A stretch of 64,000 nucleotides of DNA from Streptomyces sp. A1136 (GCF_004795055.1 NZ_SSBJ01000011.1:62001-126000), one strand, 5' to 3'; counted from the first letter of the stretch, positions 1-9,013 are shown. Program-made: numbers and translations. The notes: generated by a model from the letters alone, not told the origin.

Positions 1-1
1 C

Positions 2-685
2 GACCCGTCGCTGCGCGTCCTGGAGGCCGTCCAGCGCGTCCGCGACCGCGTCGACCTCGGCAAGGGGCGCGAGATGACCGCCGGTCAGCTCTGCGAGCAG
101 TTCGGGTTCACCAAGGAGAAGCAGTGGACGCCGGTCGGGGACCTCTCCGGCGGCGAGCGGCGACGGCTGCAGATCCTGCGCCTGCTGATGGACGAGCCCA
201 ACGTCCTGTTCCTCGACGAGCCGACCAACGACCTCGACATCGAGACCCTGACCCAGCTTGAGGACCTCCTCGACGGCTGGCCCGGTTCGATGATCGTCAT
301 CTCCCACGACCGGTTCTTCATCGAGCGCACCACCGACACCGTGATGGCGCTCCTCGGCGACGCCTCCCTGCGGATGCTGCCGCGCGGTCTGGACGAGTAC
401 CTGGAGCGCCGCCGGGCGATGATCGAGGCCGCCGCCCCGGCGCCCGCCCCCGCGGCCGTCAAGTCCTCGTCCTCGGGCGACGCGCGCGCCGCCAAGAAGG
501 AGCTCCAGAAGATCGAGCGGCAGCTCAACAAGATGTCGGACCGCGAGTCCAACCTGCACGCGCAGATCGCCGAGAACTCCACCGACTACGACAAGGTCGC
601 CAAGCTCGACGCGGAGCTGCGCGAACTCATCGCAGAACGGGACGAGTTGGAAATGCGCTGGCTGGAGCTGGCCGAAGAGGCCTGA
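2..685 (+). CDS. ABC-F family ATPase, C-terminal part (5' end outside window)
   Basis: This is the 3' end of an ABC-F ATPase gene; the reading frame is open to the first base, so the start lies upstream. ABC-F proteins are soluble ATPases that act on the ribosome (translation factors or antibiotic protection) and are not transporters. The visible part has the signature LSGGERRR, Walker B LFLDEPTNDLD with the EPTNDLD typical of the second ABC-F cassette, and the switch histidine in ISHDRFF. A Pro/Ala stretch leads to a C-terminal coiled coil rich in Lys/Glu (about the last 65 residues), as in Uup-type members. No membrane segment is present. Which ABC-F subgroup it belongs to cannot be decided without the N-terminal cassette. 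Confidence 0.93.
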   Translation, partial: DPSLRVLEAVQRVRDRVDLGKGREMTAGQLCEQFGFTKEKQWTPVGDLSGGERRRLQILRLLMDEPNVLFLDEPTNDLDIETLTQLEDLLDGWPGSMIVISHDRFFIERTTDTVMALLGDASLRMLPRGLDEYLERRRAMIEAAAPAPAPAAVKSSSSGDARAAKKELQKIERQLNKMSDRESNLHAQIAENSTDYDKVAKLDAELRELIAERDELEMRWLELAEEA

Positions 686-844
686 GCCGCGCCGCGCACG
701 GCCGCCTGCCGGCCGGATAACGGCCACGTCACGGGCCGGTCCTCCCTTGGGAACAGGGCGTGGACCGGCCCGATGTATGTCCGGCGTCAGTGATAGAAAG
801 GTCATCCTCCCGTCACGACCGTCCGACGCCGAAGGTATGCGCTG

Positions 845-2506
845 ATGACCGAGCCGCCCCAGCCGCCGCCGAACCAGCCGCCACCGCCTTCCGGTTACGG
901 CCACCTGCCCGGCCCGCCGCAGCCCGCCCAGGTACCCCCGCCGGGTGCGAACCCGTACGCCCAGCAGCCCCCCACGGTCCCTCAACCCCAGGCCGGGCAG
1001 GCGCACTTCCCGCAGCCCGGCTACGGCTACCCGCCGGCCCCCGGCGCCACGCAGGGCATGCCCGGCGTCCCCGGCGACCCCGCCGGGCGCCGGCGGAAGC
1101 TGGTCGTCACCATCGCCGCCGTCGCGGCCGCCACGATCGTCCTGGGCACCGGCGCGTACTTCGCCTTCGGCCGGGACGGCGGCGGCTCCCCCAAGCCTCC
1201 TGTAGCGCAGGGCAGTACGCCCGCCGACGACAAGCCCTCCGATTCGCCCTCCGTCGACACGGGCGACGGAAGCGGCAACGGCAGCGGCGACCAGGAGGAC
1301 TTCAACGCGGGGCGCAAGCCCGGCGAGGACAAGGTCCTCTGGTACAAGAGCGCCAAGATCGACGGACCGGGCGCGGGCATTCCCGCGCAGGGCCAGTGGG
1401 TCGTCGGCGACTCCGTCGTCAAGACGGTGGGCAAGTCCCTCGTCGGCTACCAGGTCACCGACGGCCAGCAGAAGTGGAAGCTCGATCTGCCGGCCGACGT
1501 CTGCGGGACCACCGACCAGACCACCGGCGACGGCAAGACCGTCATCGTGCTCAAGAACGGCGACGACGGCGCGGCCGACTGCGGCGTCGTGAAGCTGGTC
1601 GACCTCAAGACGGGCAAGGAGGTCTGGACGAAGACGGTCGAGCAACAGAACCTCTTCGACACCTCCATCGACGGCTACCCGAGCATCGTCGGCGACACCG
1701 TCGCCGTCAACCGGAGCATCTCCACCACGGCCTTCAAGATCAGCACCGGTGACAAGCTCTTCACGGGCAACGTCCCCGAGGGTTGCAAGCCGCGGTCGTA
1801 CATCGGTGGCGGCAACGCCAAGATGATCGGGATCGCCACCTGCGAGGACGCCGACCGCATCGTCGAGGTCCAAGGCATCGACCCGGTCACCGGCAAGAAG
1901 GGCTGGACCTACCGCCTGCCCAAGGGGTACGCCGTCAACAGCGTCTACTCCGTCGACCCCGTCGTCCTCGATGTCGGCAACCGCGACAGCAAGGAACGGG
2001 CGATCGTCTCCCTCGGGCCCGACGGGCAAAAGCGCGCGAGCATGTCGGCCGAGGGTTCCTTCGCGACCTGCCCGTCGGGGGTCGAAGGCCGGCAGGGATG
2101 CGGTACCTCCGCCGTCGCCGACGACACCCTGTACCTGGCGACGGGGACCGCGACCGGAGCCAAGTCCAACGAGATCGTCGCCTTCGACCTGGGCACCGGC
2201 AAGGCGAAGTGGCGCACGTCCTCCGGGGACAACGCCCGCATCCTCCCGCTCGGGACCGAGAAGGGGCGGCTCATCGCCTACCGCAAGAGCTTCTCCTCCG
2301 ACCTGGGCGGCGAGATCGTCGCGGTGCCGGCCGCCGGCGGCAACCCCACCGTGTTGCTGCACAATCCTTCGGGACCCGCCTCGAAGGTCGAGAGCGCGTT
2401 CTACTCCCCGCAGCTCGGCTACGTGGACGGCCGGTTCTTCCTGTCCGTCACCCGTCTGCAGGCCGACGGCAAGGACGAGAAGCTCCTGATGGCCTTCGGC
2501 AAGTGA
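845..2506 (+). CDS. Membrane-anchored PQQ-like beta-propeller protein (paralogue 1)
   Basis: 553 aa. Residues 1-80 are a Pro/Gln/Gly/Tyr-rich cytoplasmic tail, followed by basic residues (GRRRK) and one membrane segment at about 86-108. A Ser/Gly/Asp-rich linker then leads to an extracytoplasmic domain with repeated blade motifs such as GYQVTDGQQKW, LKTGKEVWT and LGTGKAKWR, the pattern of PQQ-like beta-propeller repeats. The same architecture is seen in the next gene 43 bases downstream, so the two are probably a tandem duplication and co-transcribed. Substrate or partner is unknown; such propellers usually bind proteins or ligands at the cell surface. A GAAGG stretch precedes the ATG. Function is not assigned beyond fold. 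Confidence 0.85.
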   Translation: MTEPPQPPPNQPPPPSGYGHLPGPPQPAQVPPPGANPYAQQPPTVPQPQAGQAHFPQPGYGYPPAPGATQGMPGVPGDPAGRRRKLVVTIAAVAAATIVLGTGAYFAFGRDGGGSPKPPVAQGSTPADDKPSDSPSVDTGDGSGNGSGDQEDFNAGRKPGEDKVLWYKSAKIDGPGAGIPAQGQWVVGDSVVKTVGKSLVGYQVTDGQQKWKLDLPADVCGTTDQTTGDGKTVIVLKNGDDGAADCGVVKLVDLKTGKEVWTKTVEQQNLFDTSIDGYPSIVGDTVAVNRSISTTAFKISTGDKLFTGNVPEGCKPRSYIGGGNAKMIGIATCEDADRIVEVQGIDPVTGKKGWTYRLPKGYAVNSVYSVDPVVLDVGNRDSKERAIVSLGPDGQKRASMSAEGSFATCPSGVEGRQGCGTSAVADDTLYLATGTATGAKSNEIVAFDLGTGKAKWRTSSGDNARILPLGTEKGRLIAYRKSFSSDLGGEIVAVPAAGGNPTVLLHNPSGPASKVESAFYSPQLGYVDGRFFLSVTRLQADGKDEKLLMAFGK

Positions 2507-2549
2507 ACGAGTCCACCGAGCCGCCCACCGAGAGGCAGTAGATCCCCCC

Positions 2550-4301
2550 ATGAGCACGCCGAGCACCCCGCCGCCGCCGAACCAGCCGCCCCCCGGCGGC
2601 TACGGCGCACCGCCGCCGCCGAACCAGCCGCCGAACCAGCCCCCTTCCGGCGGTTACGGCGCGCCGCCGCCGGTTCCGCCCGTGCCGCCGCAGGCCCCGC
2701 AGCAGCCCCCGACCGTCCCGGTGGCCGCGCCCGGGCAGCCCTCCTACGGCTACCCCCCGCAGGCACCGGCCGGCTACGGCTACCCGCAGCAGCAGCCCCC
2801 CGGCTTCCCCACCGTGCCGCAACCGGCCGCCGGCCAGGGCGGCGGCTCGGGCGGCGGCGGTGACAAGCGCACCCAACTGATGATCGTCGGTGCCGCGCTG
2901 CTGGCCATGGTCCTCATCATCGGAGGCGGTTTCTGGTACGTCTCCGGCGAGGACGGCGGCGGCACGAAGCCCGTCGCCAAGGGCGACCCCAGCGGCTCGT
3001 CCGGCAACAACAAGGGCCCCGCGCCCCAGGGCGGCACGGAGAAGGTGCCGGCCAACCCCAAGTCGCGGACCCTGATCAACGTCCCCAGCCCGACCCCCGA
3101 TGACGTCGTCTCCGTCGACGGCTCCTGGCTCACCGACAGCACCTACGTCAAGTCCGACGTGGCCAAGGTCGTCGGGTACAACCTCGTGGACGGCGGCAAG
3201 AAGTGGGAACTCCCGCTCCCCGCCCAGATCTGCGGCGCGACCAAGCACGTCAGCGACAACAAGACGGCCATCCTCTTCCAAGAGGGCATGGCCAGTGACA
3301 GCAACAAGTACCCCCAGTGCACCCAGGTCGGCGTGATCGACCTCGACACCGGCAAGCTCCTCTGGTCCGGTACCGCCAAGTCCCAGACCAACGGCGACAA
3401 GCCCGTCCCCTTCACCGAGGTCACCCTCAGCGGCCAGACCGTCGCCGCCGGCGGCCTGCGCGGCGGCGCCGCCTGGAACCTCACCGACGGCAAGTCCCTG
3501 TGGACGCCCAAGGCCGACGCCGACGGCTGCTACGACCTCGGCTACGCGGGCGGCGAGGCCCTCGCCGTCCTCCGCAAGTGCGGCCACGACCCGAACGAGA
3601 CCCTGACCGCGCAGACCCTCGACCCCGCCACGGGCGCGCCGAAGGCCTCGTACAAGCTCGCCCCCGGCATCGAGTGGGCCGGCATCATCTCCACCAAGCC
3701 GCTCATCGTCGCCGCCAACGTCGGCAACACCGCCAAGAACGCCACCAACGTCAGCGACCTCTTCGTCGTCGACGACGCGGGCCAGCTCAAGTCCCGCATC
3801 GGGCTCTCCAGCGGCAACTACGCGCCGGACTGCCCCGCGACCGAGGTCGAACAGTGCACCGGCATGGTCGTCGGCAACGGCAAGGTCTACCTGCCGACCT
3901 ACGAGCACCAGGGCGCGTCGTCCTCCGTCGGCCGCACCAACGAGATCGTCTCCTTCGACCTGGAGACGGGCAAGGGCACCACCGACCGCGCCGACGCCGG
4001 TGAGCGGTACACGATGTTCCCGCTGCGCATGGACGGATCGAACATCATCGCCTACAAGGAGCCCCCGTACGACGGAGGCGGCCAGATCGTCAGCATCGAC
4101 GGCAAGACGATGAAGCAGACCGTCCTGATGCAGAACCCGTCGGACAAGAGCACCCACAGCGCCGAGACCCAGTTCGTGGTCGACCACTCGGAGTTCCGCT
4201 ACCACAACGGGCACCTCTTCATCGCCCGCACGATGGTCCGCAAGCCCTACGGCAGCGCCGGCGACCCGGAGCACCTCTTCGTGTCCTTCGTCGCCAACTG
4301 A
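2550..4301 (+). CDS. Membrane-anchored PQQ-like beta-propeller protein (paralogue 2)
   Basis: 583 aa, same layout as the preceding gene. The Pro-rich N-terminal tail contains a near-duplicate NQPPPGGYGAP / NQPPSGGYGAP repeat, then a Gly-rich stretch, one membrane segment at about 109-131 and an extracellular propeller-like domain with blade motifs (GYNLVDGGKKWELP, LDTGKLLWSG, LETGKG). Cysteines in the extracellular part (for example in QICGAT, YPQCTQ, DGCYDLG, RKCGHD, PDCPAT, EQCTGM) are mostly even in number and could form disulfides. It is probably translated from the same transcript as paralogue 1 and is followed by a clear terminator hairpin. Role unknown; surface sensing or envelope binding is inferred from the topology only. 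Confidence 0.85.
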   Translation: MSTPSTPPPPNQPPPGGYGAPPPPNQPPNQPPSGGYGAPPPVPPVPPQAPQQPPTVPVAAPGQPSYGYPPQAPAGYGYPQQQPPGFPTVPQPAAGQGGGSGGGGDKRTQLMIVGAALLAMVLIIGGGFWYVSGEDGGGTKPVAKGDPSGSSGNNKGPAPQGGTEKVPANPKSRTLINVPSPTPDDVVSVDGSWLTDSTYVKSDVAKVVGYNLVDGGKKWELPLPAQICGATKHVSDNKTAILFQEGMASDSNKYPQCTQVGVIDLDTGKLLWSGTAKSQTNGDKPVPFTEVTLSGQTVAAGGLRGGAAWNLTDGKSLWTPKADADGCYDLGYAGGEALAVLRKCGHDPNETLTAQTLDPATGAPKASYKLAPGIEWAGIISTKPLIVAANVGNTAKNATNVSDLFVVDDAGQLKSRIGLSSGNYAPDCPATEVEQCTGMVVGNGKVYLPTYEHQGASSSVGRTNEIVSFDLETGKGTTDRADAGERYTMFPLRMDGSNIIAYKEPPYDGGGQIVSIDGKTMKQTVLMQNPSDKSTHSAETQFVVDHSEFRYHNGHLFIARTMVRKPYGSAGDPEHLFVSFVAN

Positions 4302-4320
4302 CCGCCCTTCCCGCACGCGA

Positions 4321-4353
4321 GCCCCCGGACGACCCAACGCTTCCGGGGGCTTT
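4321..4353 (+). terminator. Terminator hairpin after the beta-propeller pair
   Basis: Inverted repeat GCCCCCGGA / TCCGGGGGC (9 bp, 12-base loop) followed by TTTCG, 20 bases after the stop of the second propeller gene. It separates this pair from the following regulator gene. Confidence 0.8.
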
Positions 4354-4427
4354 CGCGCGGTAACCGGGACGCCCCGTCGAACAAGCGTGTAGCTTGCCGG
4401 GTCAGGAGGAACGGGGAGGGTGCCCTG

Positions 4428-5120
4428 ATGGGCGTACGGGTCATGGTGGTCGACGAGCACCGCCTGCTGGCCGAGGCGCTCGCCTCGGCCCTCAAACTGC
4501 GCGGCCACCGGGTCCTCGCCGCGGCCGCGCCCGCCGCCGGTGCGGCCGAACTGGTCATCAGCCGCGCCCCCGAGGTGTGCCTCTTCGGCACGGCCACCCC
4601 CGCCGAGCCGGCCGTCTTCGAACCCGTCGTCCGCATCCGGCGCGAGCGCCCGCAGATCGCCGTCGTGGTCCTCGGCCCGGTGCCGAGCCCACGCGGGATC
4701 GCCGCCGCGTTCGCCGCCGGCGCGTGCGGGTACGTACGCCACGACGAGCGCATCGAGGGCGTGGAACGGGCCTTGTCCAAGGCGCGGGCGGGGGAGGTCG
4801 CCATCGCCCCGCAGCTGTTGCAGGGCGCCTTCGCGGACCTGCTCAACCCCGCCGTCCAACCCGACGACGAGGGGAGCCGGCTGCTGCGCCTGCTCACCCC
4901 GCGCGAGGTGGAGGTACTGGTCCGGGTCGCCGAGGGCGAGGACACCCGGCTCATCGCGGCGGGCATGGCCATCGCGCCCAGCACCGCCCGCACGCACGTC
5001 CAACGGGTGCTGATGAAGTTGGGCGTGGGCTCGCGGTTGGAGGCGGCCGCGCTGGCCGCCCGTACCGGCCTCCTGGACCGGGCGGCGCCGCCCGTGTGGC
5101 CGCCGGCCGGCCGGGACTGA
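4428..5120 (+). CDS. LuxR-type response regulator with degenerate receiver domain
   Basis: 230 aa. Residues 1-120 have receiver fold ([16 protein letters not shown] with an acidic pair at 9-10), and residues 150-215 form a LuxR/NarL-type HTH ([17 protein letters not shown], then [19 protein letters not shown]). The phospho-acceptor position is not Asp: the expected DVVLLDxRMP is [11 protein letters not shown], placing Gly54 at the Asp. The Lys of the usual GYLLKD is also lost (GYVRHD). It is therefore an atypical, probably phosphorylation-independent regulator. There is no kinase gene beside it. A GGAGGAACGGGGAGG stretch precedes the ATG. The targets are not evident from context; galE lies downstream after a hairpin. 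Confidence 0.9.
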   Translation: MGVRVMVVDEHRLLAEALASALKLRGHRVLAAAAPAAGAAELVISRAPEVCLFGTATPAEPAVFEPVVRIRRERPQIAVVVLGPVPSPRGIAAAFAAGACGYVRHDERIEGVERALSKARAGEVAIAPQLLQGAFADLLNPAVQPDDEGSRLLRLLTPREVEVLVRVAEGEDTRLIAAGMAIAPSTARTHVQRVLMKLGVGSRLEAAALAARTGLLDRAAPPVWPPAGRD

Positions 5121-5183
5121 GGGCCGGTCCCACCGGAACCCGGTGGGCGGGCGCTCCGAGTCGCGGGGGATTGGGGCAGGATG

Positions 5184-5204
5184 TCCGGGGCGGATTTCCC
5201 CGGA
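5184..5204 (+). terminator. Small hairpin between the LuxR gene and galE
   Basis: TCCGGGG / CCCCGGA arms around a 7-base loop. There is no T-run, so termination is only a possibility. Confidence 0.45.
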
Positions 5205-5274
5205 GGCCCCCGATCCGGTAATCCGGACCCAGCACGCGGTCCAGCGTGCGTCACCCCGCGAGAGGCAGCAGCAA

Positions 5275-6234
5275 GTGAGCAAGTACCTGGTCACGGGCGG
5301 CGCCGGATATGTGGGCAGCGTCGTCGCCGCCCACCTCCTGGAAGCCGGCCACGAGGTCACCGTCCTCGACAACCTTTCCACCGGCTTCGGCGAGGGCGTC
5401 CCCGCGGGCGCCACCCTGATCAACGGGCGCATCCAGGACGCCGCCGAGTACCTGGACCCCTCCTTCGACGCCGTGCTGCACTTCGCGGCCTCCTCGCAGG
5501 TCGGCGAGTCCGTCACCAACCCCGGCAAGTACTGGGACAACAACGTGGGCGGCACCCTGGCCCTGCTGACCGCCATGCGCGGGGCGGGCGTGCGCAAGCT
5601 CGTGTTCTCCTCCACCGCCGCCACCTACGGCGAGCCCACCGAAGGCCTGCTGACGGAAGCGTCGGTGACCGCGCCGACCAACCCCTACGGCGCCTCCAAG
5701 CTTGCCGTCGACCACATGATCGCGGGGGAGTGCGTGGCACACGGCCTGGCCGCCGTGTCGCTGCGCTACTTCAACGTGGCGGGCGCGTACGGCGAGTTCG
5801 GCGAGCGGCACGACCCCGAGACGCACCTGATCCCGCTGGTGCTCCAGGTCGCGCTCGGGCAGCGCGAGTCCATCTCCGTGTTCGGCGACGACTACCCGAC
5901 CCCCGACGGCACCTGTGTCCGCGACTACATCCACGTCGCCGACCTCGCGCAGGCGCACCTGTCGGCGCTTCGCGTCGCGACCGAGGGCGAGCACCTGATC
6001 TGCAACCTCGGCAACGGCAGCGGCTTCTCGGTCCGCGAGGTCATCGAGACCGTCCGCAAGGTCACCGGCCGGGAGATCCCCGAGATCGTCGCCCCGCGCC
6101 GCCCGGGCGACCCGGCGGTCCTGGTGGCCTCCGCCCGCACGGCGCACGAGCGCCTCGGCTGGACCCCCACCCGCTCCGACCTCACCGGCATCGTGACCGA
6201 CGCGTGGAACTTCGCGCGCGGCCACCACTCCTGA
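5275..6234 (+). CDS. galE: UDP-glucose 4-epimerase
   Basis: 319 aa from the GTG that follows GAGAGG. It interconverts UDP-glucose and UDP-galactose in the Leloir pathway and envelope sugar synthesis, using tightly bound NAD+. An N-terminal Rossmann motif ([10 protein letters not shown]), the active-site Ser region (FSSTAATYG), the catalytic Tyr-Lys pair ([11 protein letters not shown]) and the substrate-binding [10 protein letters not shown] are all present, as is the C-terminal [13 protein letters not shown]. Length matches the family. The reading frame is open 132 bases further upstream, but that extension has no family similarity and the GTG has the ribosome site. It stands alone, between two LuxR regulators, with a terminator hairpin after it. 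Confidence 0.95.
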   Translation: MSKYLVTGGAGYVGSVVAAHLLEAGHEVTVLDNLSTGFGEGVPAGATLINGRIQDAAEYLDPSFDAVLHFAASSQVGESVTNPGKYWDNNVGGTLALLTAMRGAGVRKLVFSSTAATYGEPTEGLLTEASVTAPTNPYGASKLAVDHMIAGECVAHGLAAVSLRYFNVAGAYGEFGERHDPETHLIPLVLQVALGQRESISVFGDDYPTPDGTCVRDYIHVADLAQAHLSALRVATEGEHLICNLGNGSGFSVREVIETVRKVTGREIPEIVAPRRPGDPAVLVASARTAHERLGWTPTRSDLTGIVTDAWNFARGHHS

Positions 6235-6278
6235 CCGACCCGCACGTCCCGACCGGTCCTCGCACCGGCGACCGGTCC

Positions 6279-6302
6279 GCGCCCCCCTGCCCCGGGGGGC
6301 GC
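6279..6302 (+). terminator. Terminator hairpin after galE
   Basis: GCGCCCCCC / GGGGGGCGC, a 9-bp perfect stem with a 6-base loop, 44 bases after the galE stop; no T-run. Confidence 0.65.
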
Positions 6303-6752
6303 TCGCGTCCGCGCCGGTGACGCCCGGCGGTGGGGGCGCGGGCGAATGGCTCGCGCGCCATGGCCGGGCGCCCCGCGCGGGCGCCCGGCGTGTGTACGCC
6401 GGGTGAGCCGAGCCGCGTGCAACTGCCCGCGGCACGCGCCGGAGCCCCGACCTCCGCCGGGCCGACCGGGCCGGTGATATCCGGCCATGCCAAAGGCCGT
6501 TCGGGGCCGCCGGGCCGGAAAATCGCTCGAAAAACTTCCGCTATTCGGCCAACGCCGGAGCCCACCCGCTCTACGCTGATGCGTGACACCGGTGGGGGCC
6601 GGTGTTGATTCAGGGGTCGAGATACGCCGGGTACGGCGTCCGCTCCGGGGTAGTGCAGAGATGTCTCGGCGGCGGCCGCGGCCGCTGCGGATCACCACCC
6701 GGTCCGGGCGCCGTACCCGCCGTCGTCCGTTCCCCGACCCGTGGGGGTTTTC
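6303..6752. other. Long non-coding stretch upstream of the second LuxR gene
   Basis: About 450 bases without a supportable gene. It holds an 8-bp hairpin CCCGGCGT / ACGCCGGG (6384-6403) and, near 6573, TACGCT, a possible -10 hexamer with no convincing -35. The base composition is as GC-rich as the flanks. I see no RNA gene in it, but its length suggests regulatory leader sequence for the LuxR gene. Confidence 0.4.
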
Positions 6753-7523
6753 GTGGTCCGTATCCGCGTTCTCGTCGTCGACGATCACCGCATCTTCGCC
6801 GAATCTCTCGCGGCCGCGCTCGCGGCCGAGCCGGACGTGGACGTGTCCGCGGCCGGCAGTGCTCCCGCCGCCGCGCGCTGCCTCGAACGCGCGGCGGCCG
6901 AGGGCCGCCGCTTCGACGTCATGCTCGTGGACGCCGACCTGGGCGCCGCGGCGGGGACCGTGCCCGCACAGCGGGCACCGGGCTCGGGGCCACCGCCGCC
7001 GCCCACGGCGGACGGGATCGCGCTGGTCGCGAGTGTGCGCACGGCGCATCCGGGGGTGCGCACGGTGGTCCTAGCCGACCGCGACGACCCCCGCCGGGCC
7101 GCGCACGCGCTCCAGGCGGGGGCGTCCGGCTGGGTCGCCAAGGACTGTTCGCTCTCGCGGCTGTTGGCCGTCATCAGAGGCGTCCTGCGGGAGGAGACCC
7201 ACCTTCCGCCCGCGCTGCTGACCGGGGTGCTGCGGGAACTGACCGCGGCGCGCAAGCACCGCACGGACAGCGAACGGCTGGTGGAGTCGCTCACGCCGCG
7301 CGAGCACGAGGTGCTGCGCTGCATGGTGGCCGGGCTGGGCCGCAAGGACGTGGCCGCGCGGCTGTTCCTGTCCCCGCACACCGTCCGCACCCACATGCAG
7401 AACGTCCTGGGCAAGCTGGGGGTGCACTCCACGCTCGCGGCGGTGGCACTGGCCCGGCGGGCCGGGGTGCGGCCGGCGGAGCTAGCCGGGGATGTTGTCG
7501 AACGGAGCGGTCAGCCTGCGTAG
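6753..7523 (+). CDS. LuxR-type response regulator
   Basis: 256 aa from the GTG preceded by GGGGG at suitable spacing; a GTG 12 bases earlier is also possible. The receiver domain has the acidic pair Asp10-Asp11 (RVLVVDDHRIF), a proper phospho-acceptor Asp60 (FDVMLVDADLG) and the conserved Lys (GWVAKD). An unusual Pro-rich insert follows the phosphorylation loop (about 69-86). The LuxR-type HTH is at about 187-245 (LTPREHEVLRCMVAG, SPHTVRTHMQNVLGKLGVHS). No kinase lies nearby, so it is an orphan regulator. Its last 42 bases overlap the 3' end of the convergent marR gene. Confidence 0.9.
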   Translation: MVRIRVLVVDDHRIFAESLAAALAAEPDVDVSAAGSAPAAARCLERAAAEGRRFDVMLVDADLGAAAGTVPAQRAPGSGPPPPPTADGIALVASVRTAHPGVRTVVLADRDDPRRAAHALQAGASGWVAKDCSLSRLLAVIRGVLREETHLPPALLTGVLRELTAARKHRTDSERLVESLTPREHEVLRCMVAGLGRKDVAARLFLSPHTVRTHMQNVLGKLGVHSTLAAVALARRAGVRPAELAGDVVERSGQPA

Positions 7524-7979
7524 CAGCGCGGCGAGGTCACCGCGCTGGCCCTGGGAGAGCTGGGCGAGGATGGCGCGTTCCTGCGCCAGCAGCCCGGCCA
7601 GGGACTGGTCGGCGCGGTCACGGCCCTCGGGGGTCAGCCGGACCAGTACGCCGCGCCGGTCGCTGGGGTCGGGCAGCCGCTCCACCAGGCCTTTCTTGGC
7701 GAGCCGGTCGATGCGGTTGGTCATGGTGCCGGAGGTGACCAGCGTCTGGGTCAGCAACTGGCCGGGGGAGAGCTGGTACGGGGCGCCGGCGCGGCGCAGC
7801 GACGTGAGGACGTCGAACTCCCAGGGCTCCAGGCCGTGCTCGGAGAAGGCGAGCCGGCGGGCGCGGTCGAGGTGGCGGGCGAGCCGGCTCACGCGGCTGA
7901 GCACCTCAAGCGGTTCCACGTCGAGGTCAGGGCGCTCTCGCCGCCATGCCGCGACCAGTCGGTCGACCTCGTCCTCCAT
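7482..7979 (-). CDS. MarR family transcriptional regulator
   Basis: 165 aa. MarR proteins are dimeric winged-helix repressors that usually bind palindromes near their own gene and release DNA on binding small molecules or on oxidation. The central wHTH is clear (WEFDVLTSLRRAG, LLTQTLVTSGTMTNRIDRL) and is followed by the wing signature DPSDRRGVLVRLTPEG. I chose the ATG at 7979 because TACACT lies seven bases upstream on the minus strand, as in leaderless actinobacterial promoters; upstream sequence in the frame is unlike MarR. It is divergent from tam, with a perfect palindrome between them, so it probably controls itself and tam/VOC. Confidence 0.92.
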   Translation of the reverse strand: MEDEVDRLVAAWRRERPDLDVEPLEVLSRVSRLARHLDRARRLAFSEHGLEPWEFDVLTSLRRAGAPYQLSPGQLLTQTLVTSGTMTNRIDRLAKKGLVERLPDPSDRRGVLVRLTPEGRDRADQSLAGLLAQERAILAQLSQGQRGDLAALLRRLTAPFDNIPG

Positions 7980-8014
7980 GCCGATCAGTGTAAGGGGTCT
8001 GTCGATGTGAAGTC

Positions 8015-8029
8015 TCTTCAATTCAAGGA
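8015..8029. promoter_or_regulatory. Degenerate second MarR-like box
   Basis: TCTTCAATTCAAGGA resembles the core of the perfect palindrome 30 bases away (TCTTGACGTCAAGAT), with the TCAAG half-site intact. It lies 36 bases upstream of the marR start. It is possibly an autoregulatory operator. Confidence 0.4.
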
Positions 8030-8058
8030 TCTTGGGCACTGGAAATCTCGATCTCGTG

Positions 8059-8076
8059 TATCTTGACGTCAAGATA
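8059..8076. promoter_or_regulatory. Perfect 18-bp palindrome, probable MarR operator
   Basis: TATCTTGACGTCAAGATA is identical on both strands. It sits in the marR/tam divergent region, immediately before TATATT (8077-8082), a good -10 for tam, so a bound dimer would cover the promoter spacer. MarR family operators are typically 16-20 bp palindromes of this type. Confidence 0.75.
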
Positions 8077-8154
8077 TATATTCGGCCAGGATGGGAATGG
8101 AGGGGCCGGACGGCTTCCGCTTCCAACCGCCCCATCAGCAGGGAGGCTTCGCAT

Positions 8155-9012
8155 ATGCATTCCGACACCGCCTCGGTTCCGACACCCGTCGCCACCGCTC
8201 CCGTGGCGCCGGTCTGGGACCCCCAGCAGTACCTCCGACACGCCGGACACCGCACACGCCCCTTTCTCGACCTGCTGACCCGCATACCCGAGCTCCCCAC
8301 CGCCCCCGCGCGCATCGCCGACCTCGGCTGCGGCCCCGGCAACGTCACCGCGCTGCTCGCGGACCGGTGGCCCGATGCCCGCATCACCGGCTTCGACCTC
8401 TCCCCGGACATGCTCCGCCGCGCCGGCCAGGACCACGCCGGACCCACCCCCGGCGGCGGATACCTCGACTTCGCACGGGCCGACCTCGCCGACTGGCACC
8501 CGGAGGAGTCCTACGACCTGATCGTCTCCAACGCGGCCCTCCAGTGGGTGCCCAACCACCCCGGCTCCTTCGCGGCCTGGATCACCGCCCTGCGGCCCGG
8601 CGGCACCTTCGCCTTCCAGATCCCCGGCAACTTCACCGCCCCCAGCCACCGGATGCTCGCCGAGCTCTGCGACACCCCCCGCTGGCGCGACCGCCTCGCC
8701 GGCCACGGCGCGCGCTACGTCCACATCCTGGAACCCGCCGAATACCTCGCCCGTTTCACCGAACTCGGCTGCGTCGTCGACGTCTGGGAGACCACCTACC
8801 ACCAGATGCTGTCCGGCCCCGACCCCGTACTCGACTGGGTCAAGGGCACCGCCCTGCGGCCCGTCCTCACCGAACTCGGCGACGACAAGGCCGCCGTCGA
8901 CCGTTTCCTCGACGAATACCGGGAAGCGCTGCGCGCCGCCTACCCGCCCGGCCCGCGCGGCACGGTGTTCCCCTTCCGCCGCATCTTCGCCGTCGCCCGC
9001 AAGGAGGCCTGA
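8155..9012 (+). CDS. tam: Trans-aconitate 2-methyltransferase family protein
   Basis: 285 aa, starting at the ATG nine bases after GGGAGG. It is a class I SAM-dependent methyltransferase with motif I ADLGCGPGNVTALLADR and the acidic FDLS. The family-specific N-terminus (WDPQQYLRHAGHRTRPF) and GNFTAPSH are those of Tam proteins, which methyl-esterify trans-aconitate, a by-product that inhibits aconitase. It is followed after one base by a VOC-family gene, so the two are translationally coupled. The probable regulator is the divergent MarR. The name rests on recalled family signatures; another small carboxylate could be the substrate. Confidence 0.88.
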   Translation: MHSDTASVPTPVATAPVAPVWDPQQYLRHAGHRTRPFLDLLTRIPELPTAPARIADLGCGPGNVTALLADRWPDARITGFDLSPDMLRRAGQDHAGPTPGGGYLDFARADLADWHPEESYDLIVSNAALQWVPNHPGSFAAWITALRPGGTFAFQIPGNFTAPSHRMLAELCDTPRWRDRLAGHGARYVHILEPAEYLARFTELGCVVDVWETTYHQMLSGPDPVLDWVKGTALRPVLTELGDDKAAVDRFLDEYREALRAAYPPGPRGTVFPFRRIFAVARKEA

Positions 9013-9013
9013 C

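Noticed and set aside
2448..5624. Very long open frame on the minus strand opposite the propeller and LuxR genes
   Set aside because: High-GC codon bias leaves antisense frames free of stops. The translation is low-complexity Arg/Gly/Ala/Val without family features, and the plus-strand genes are well supported.
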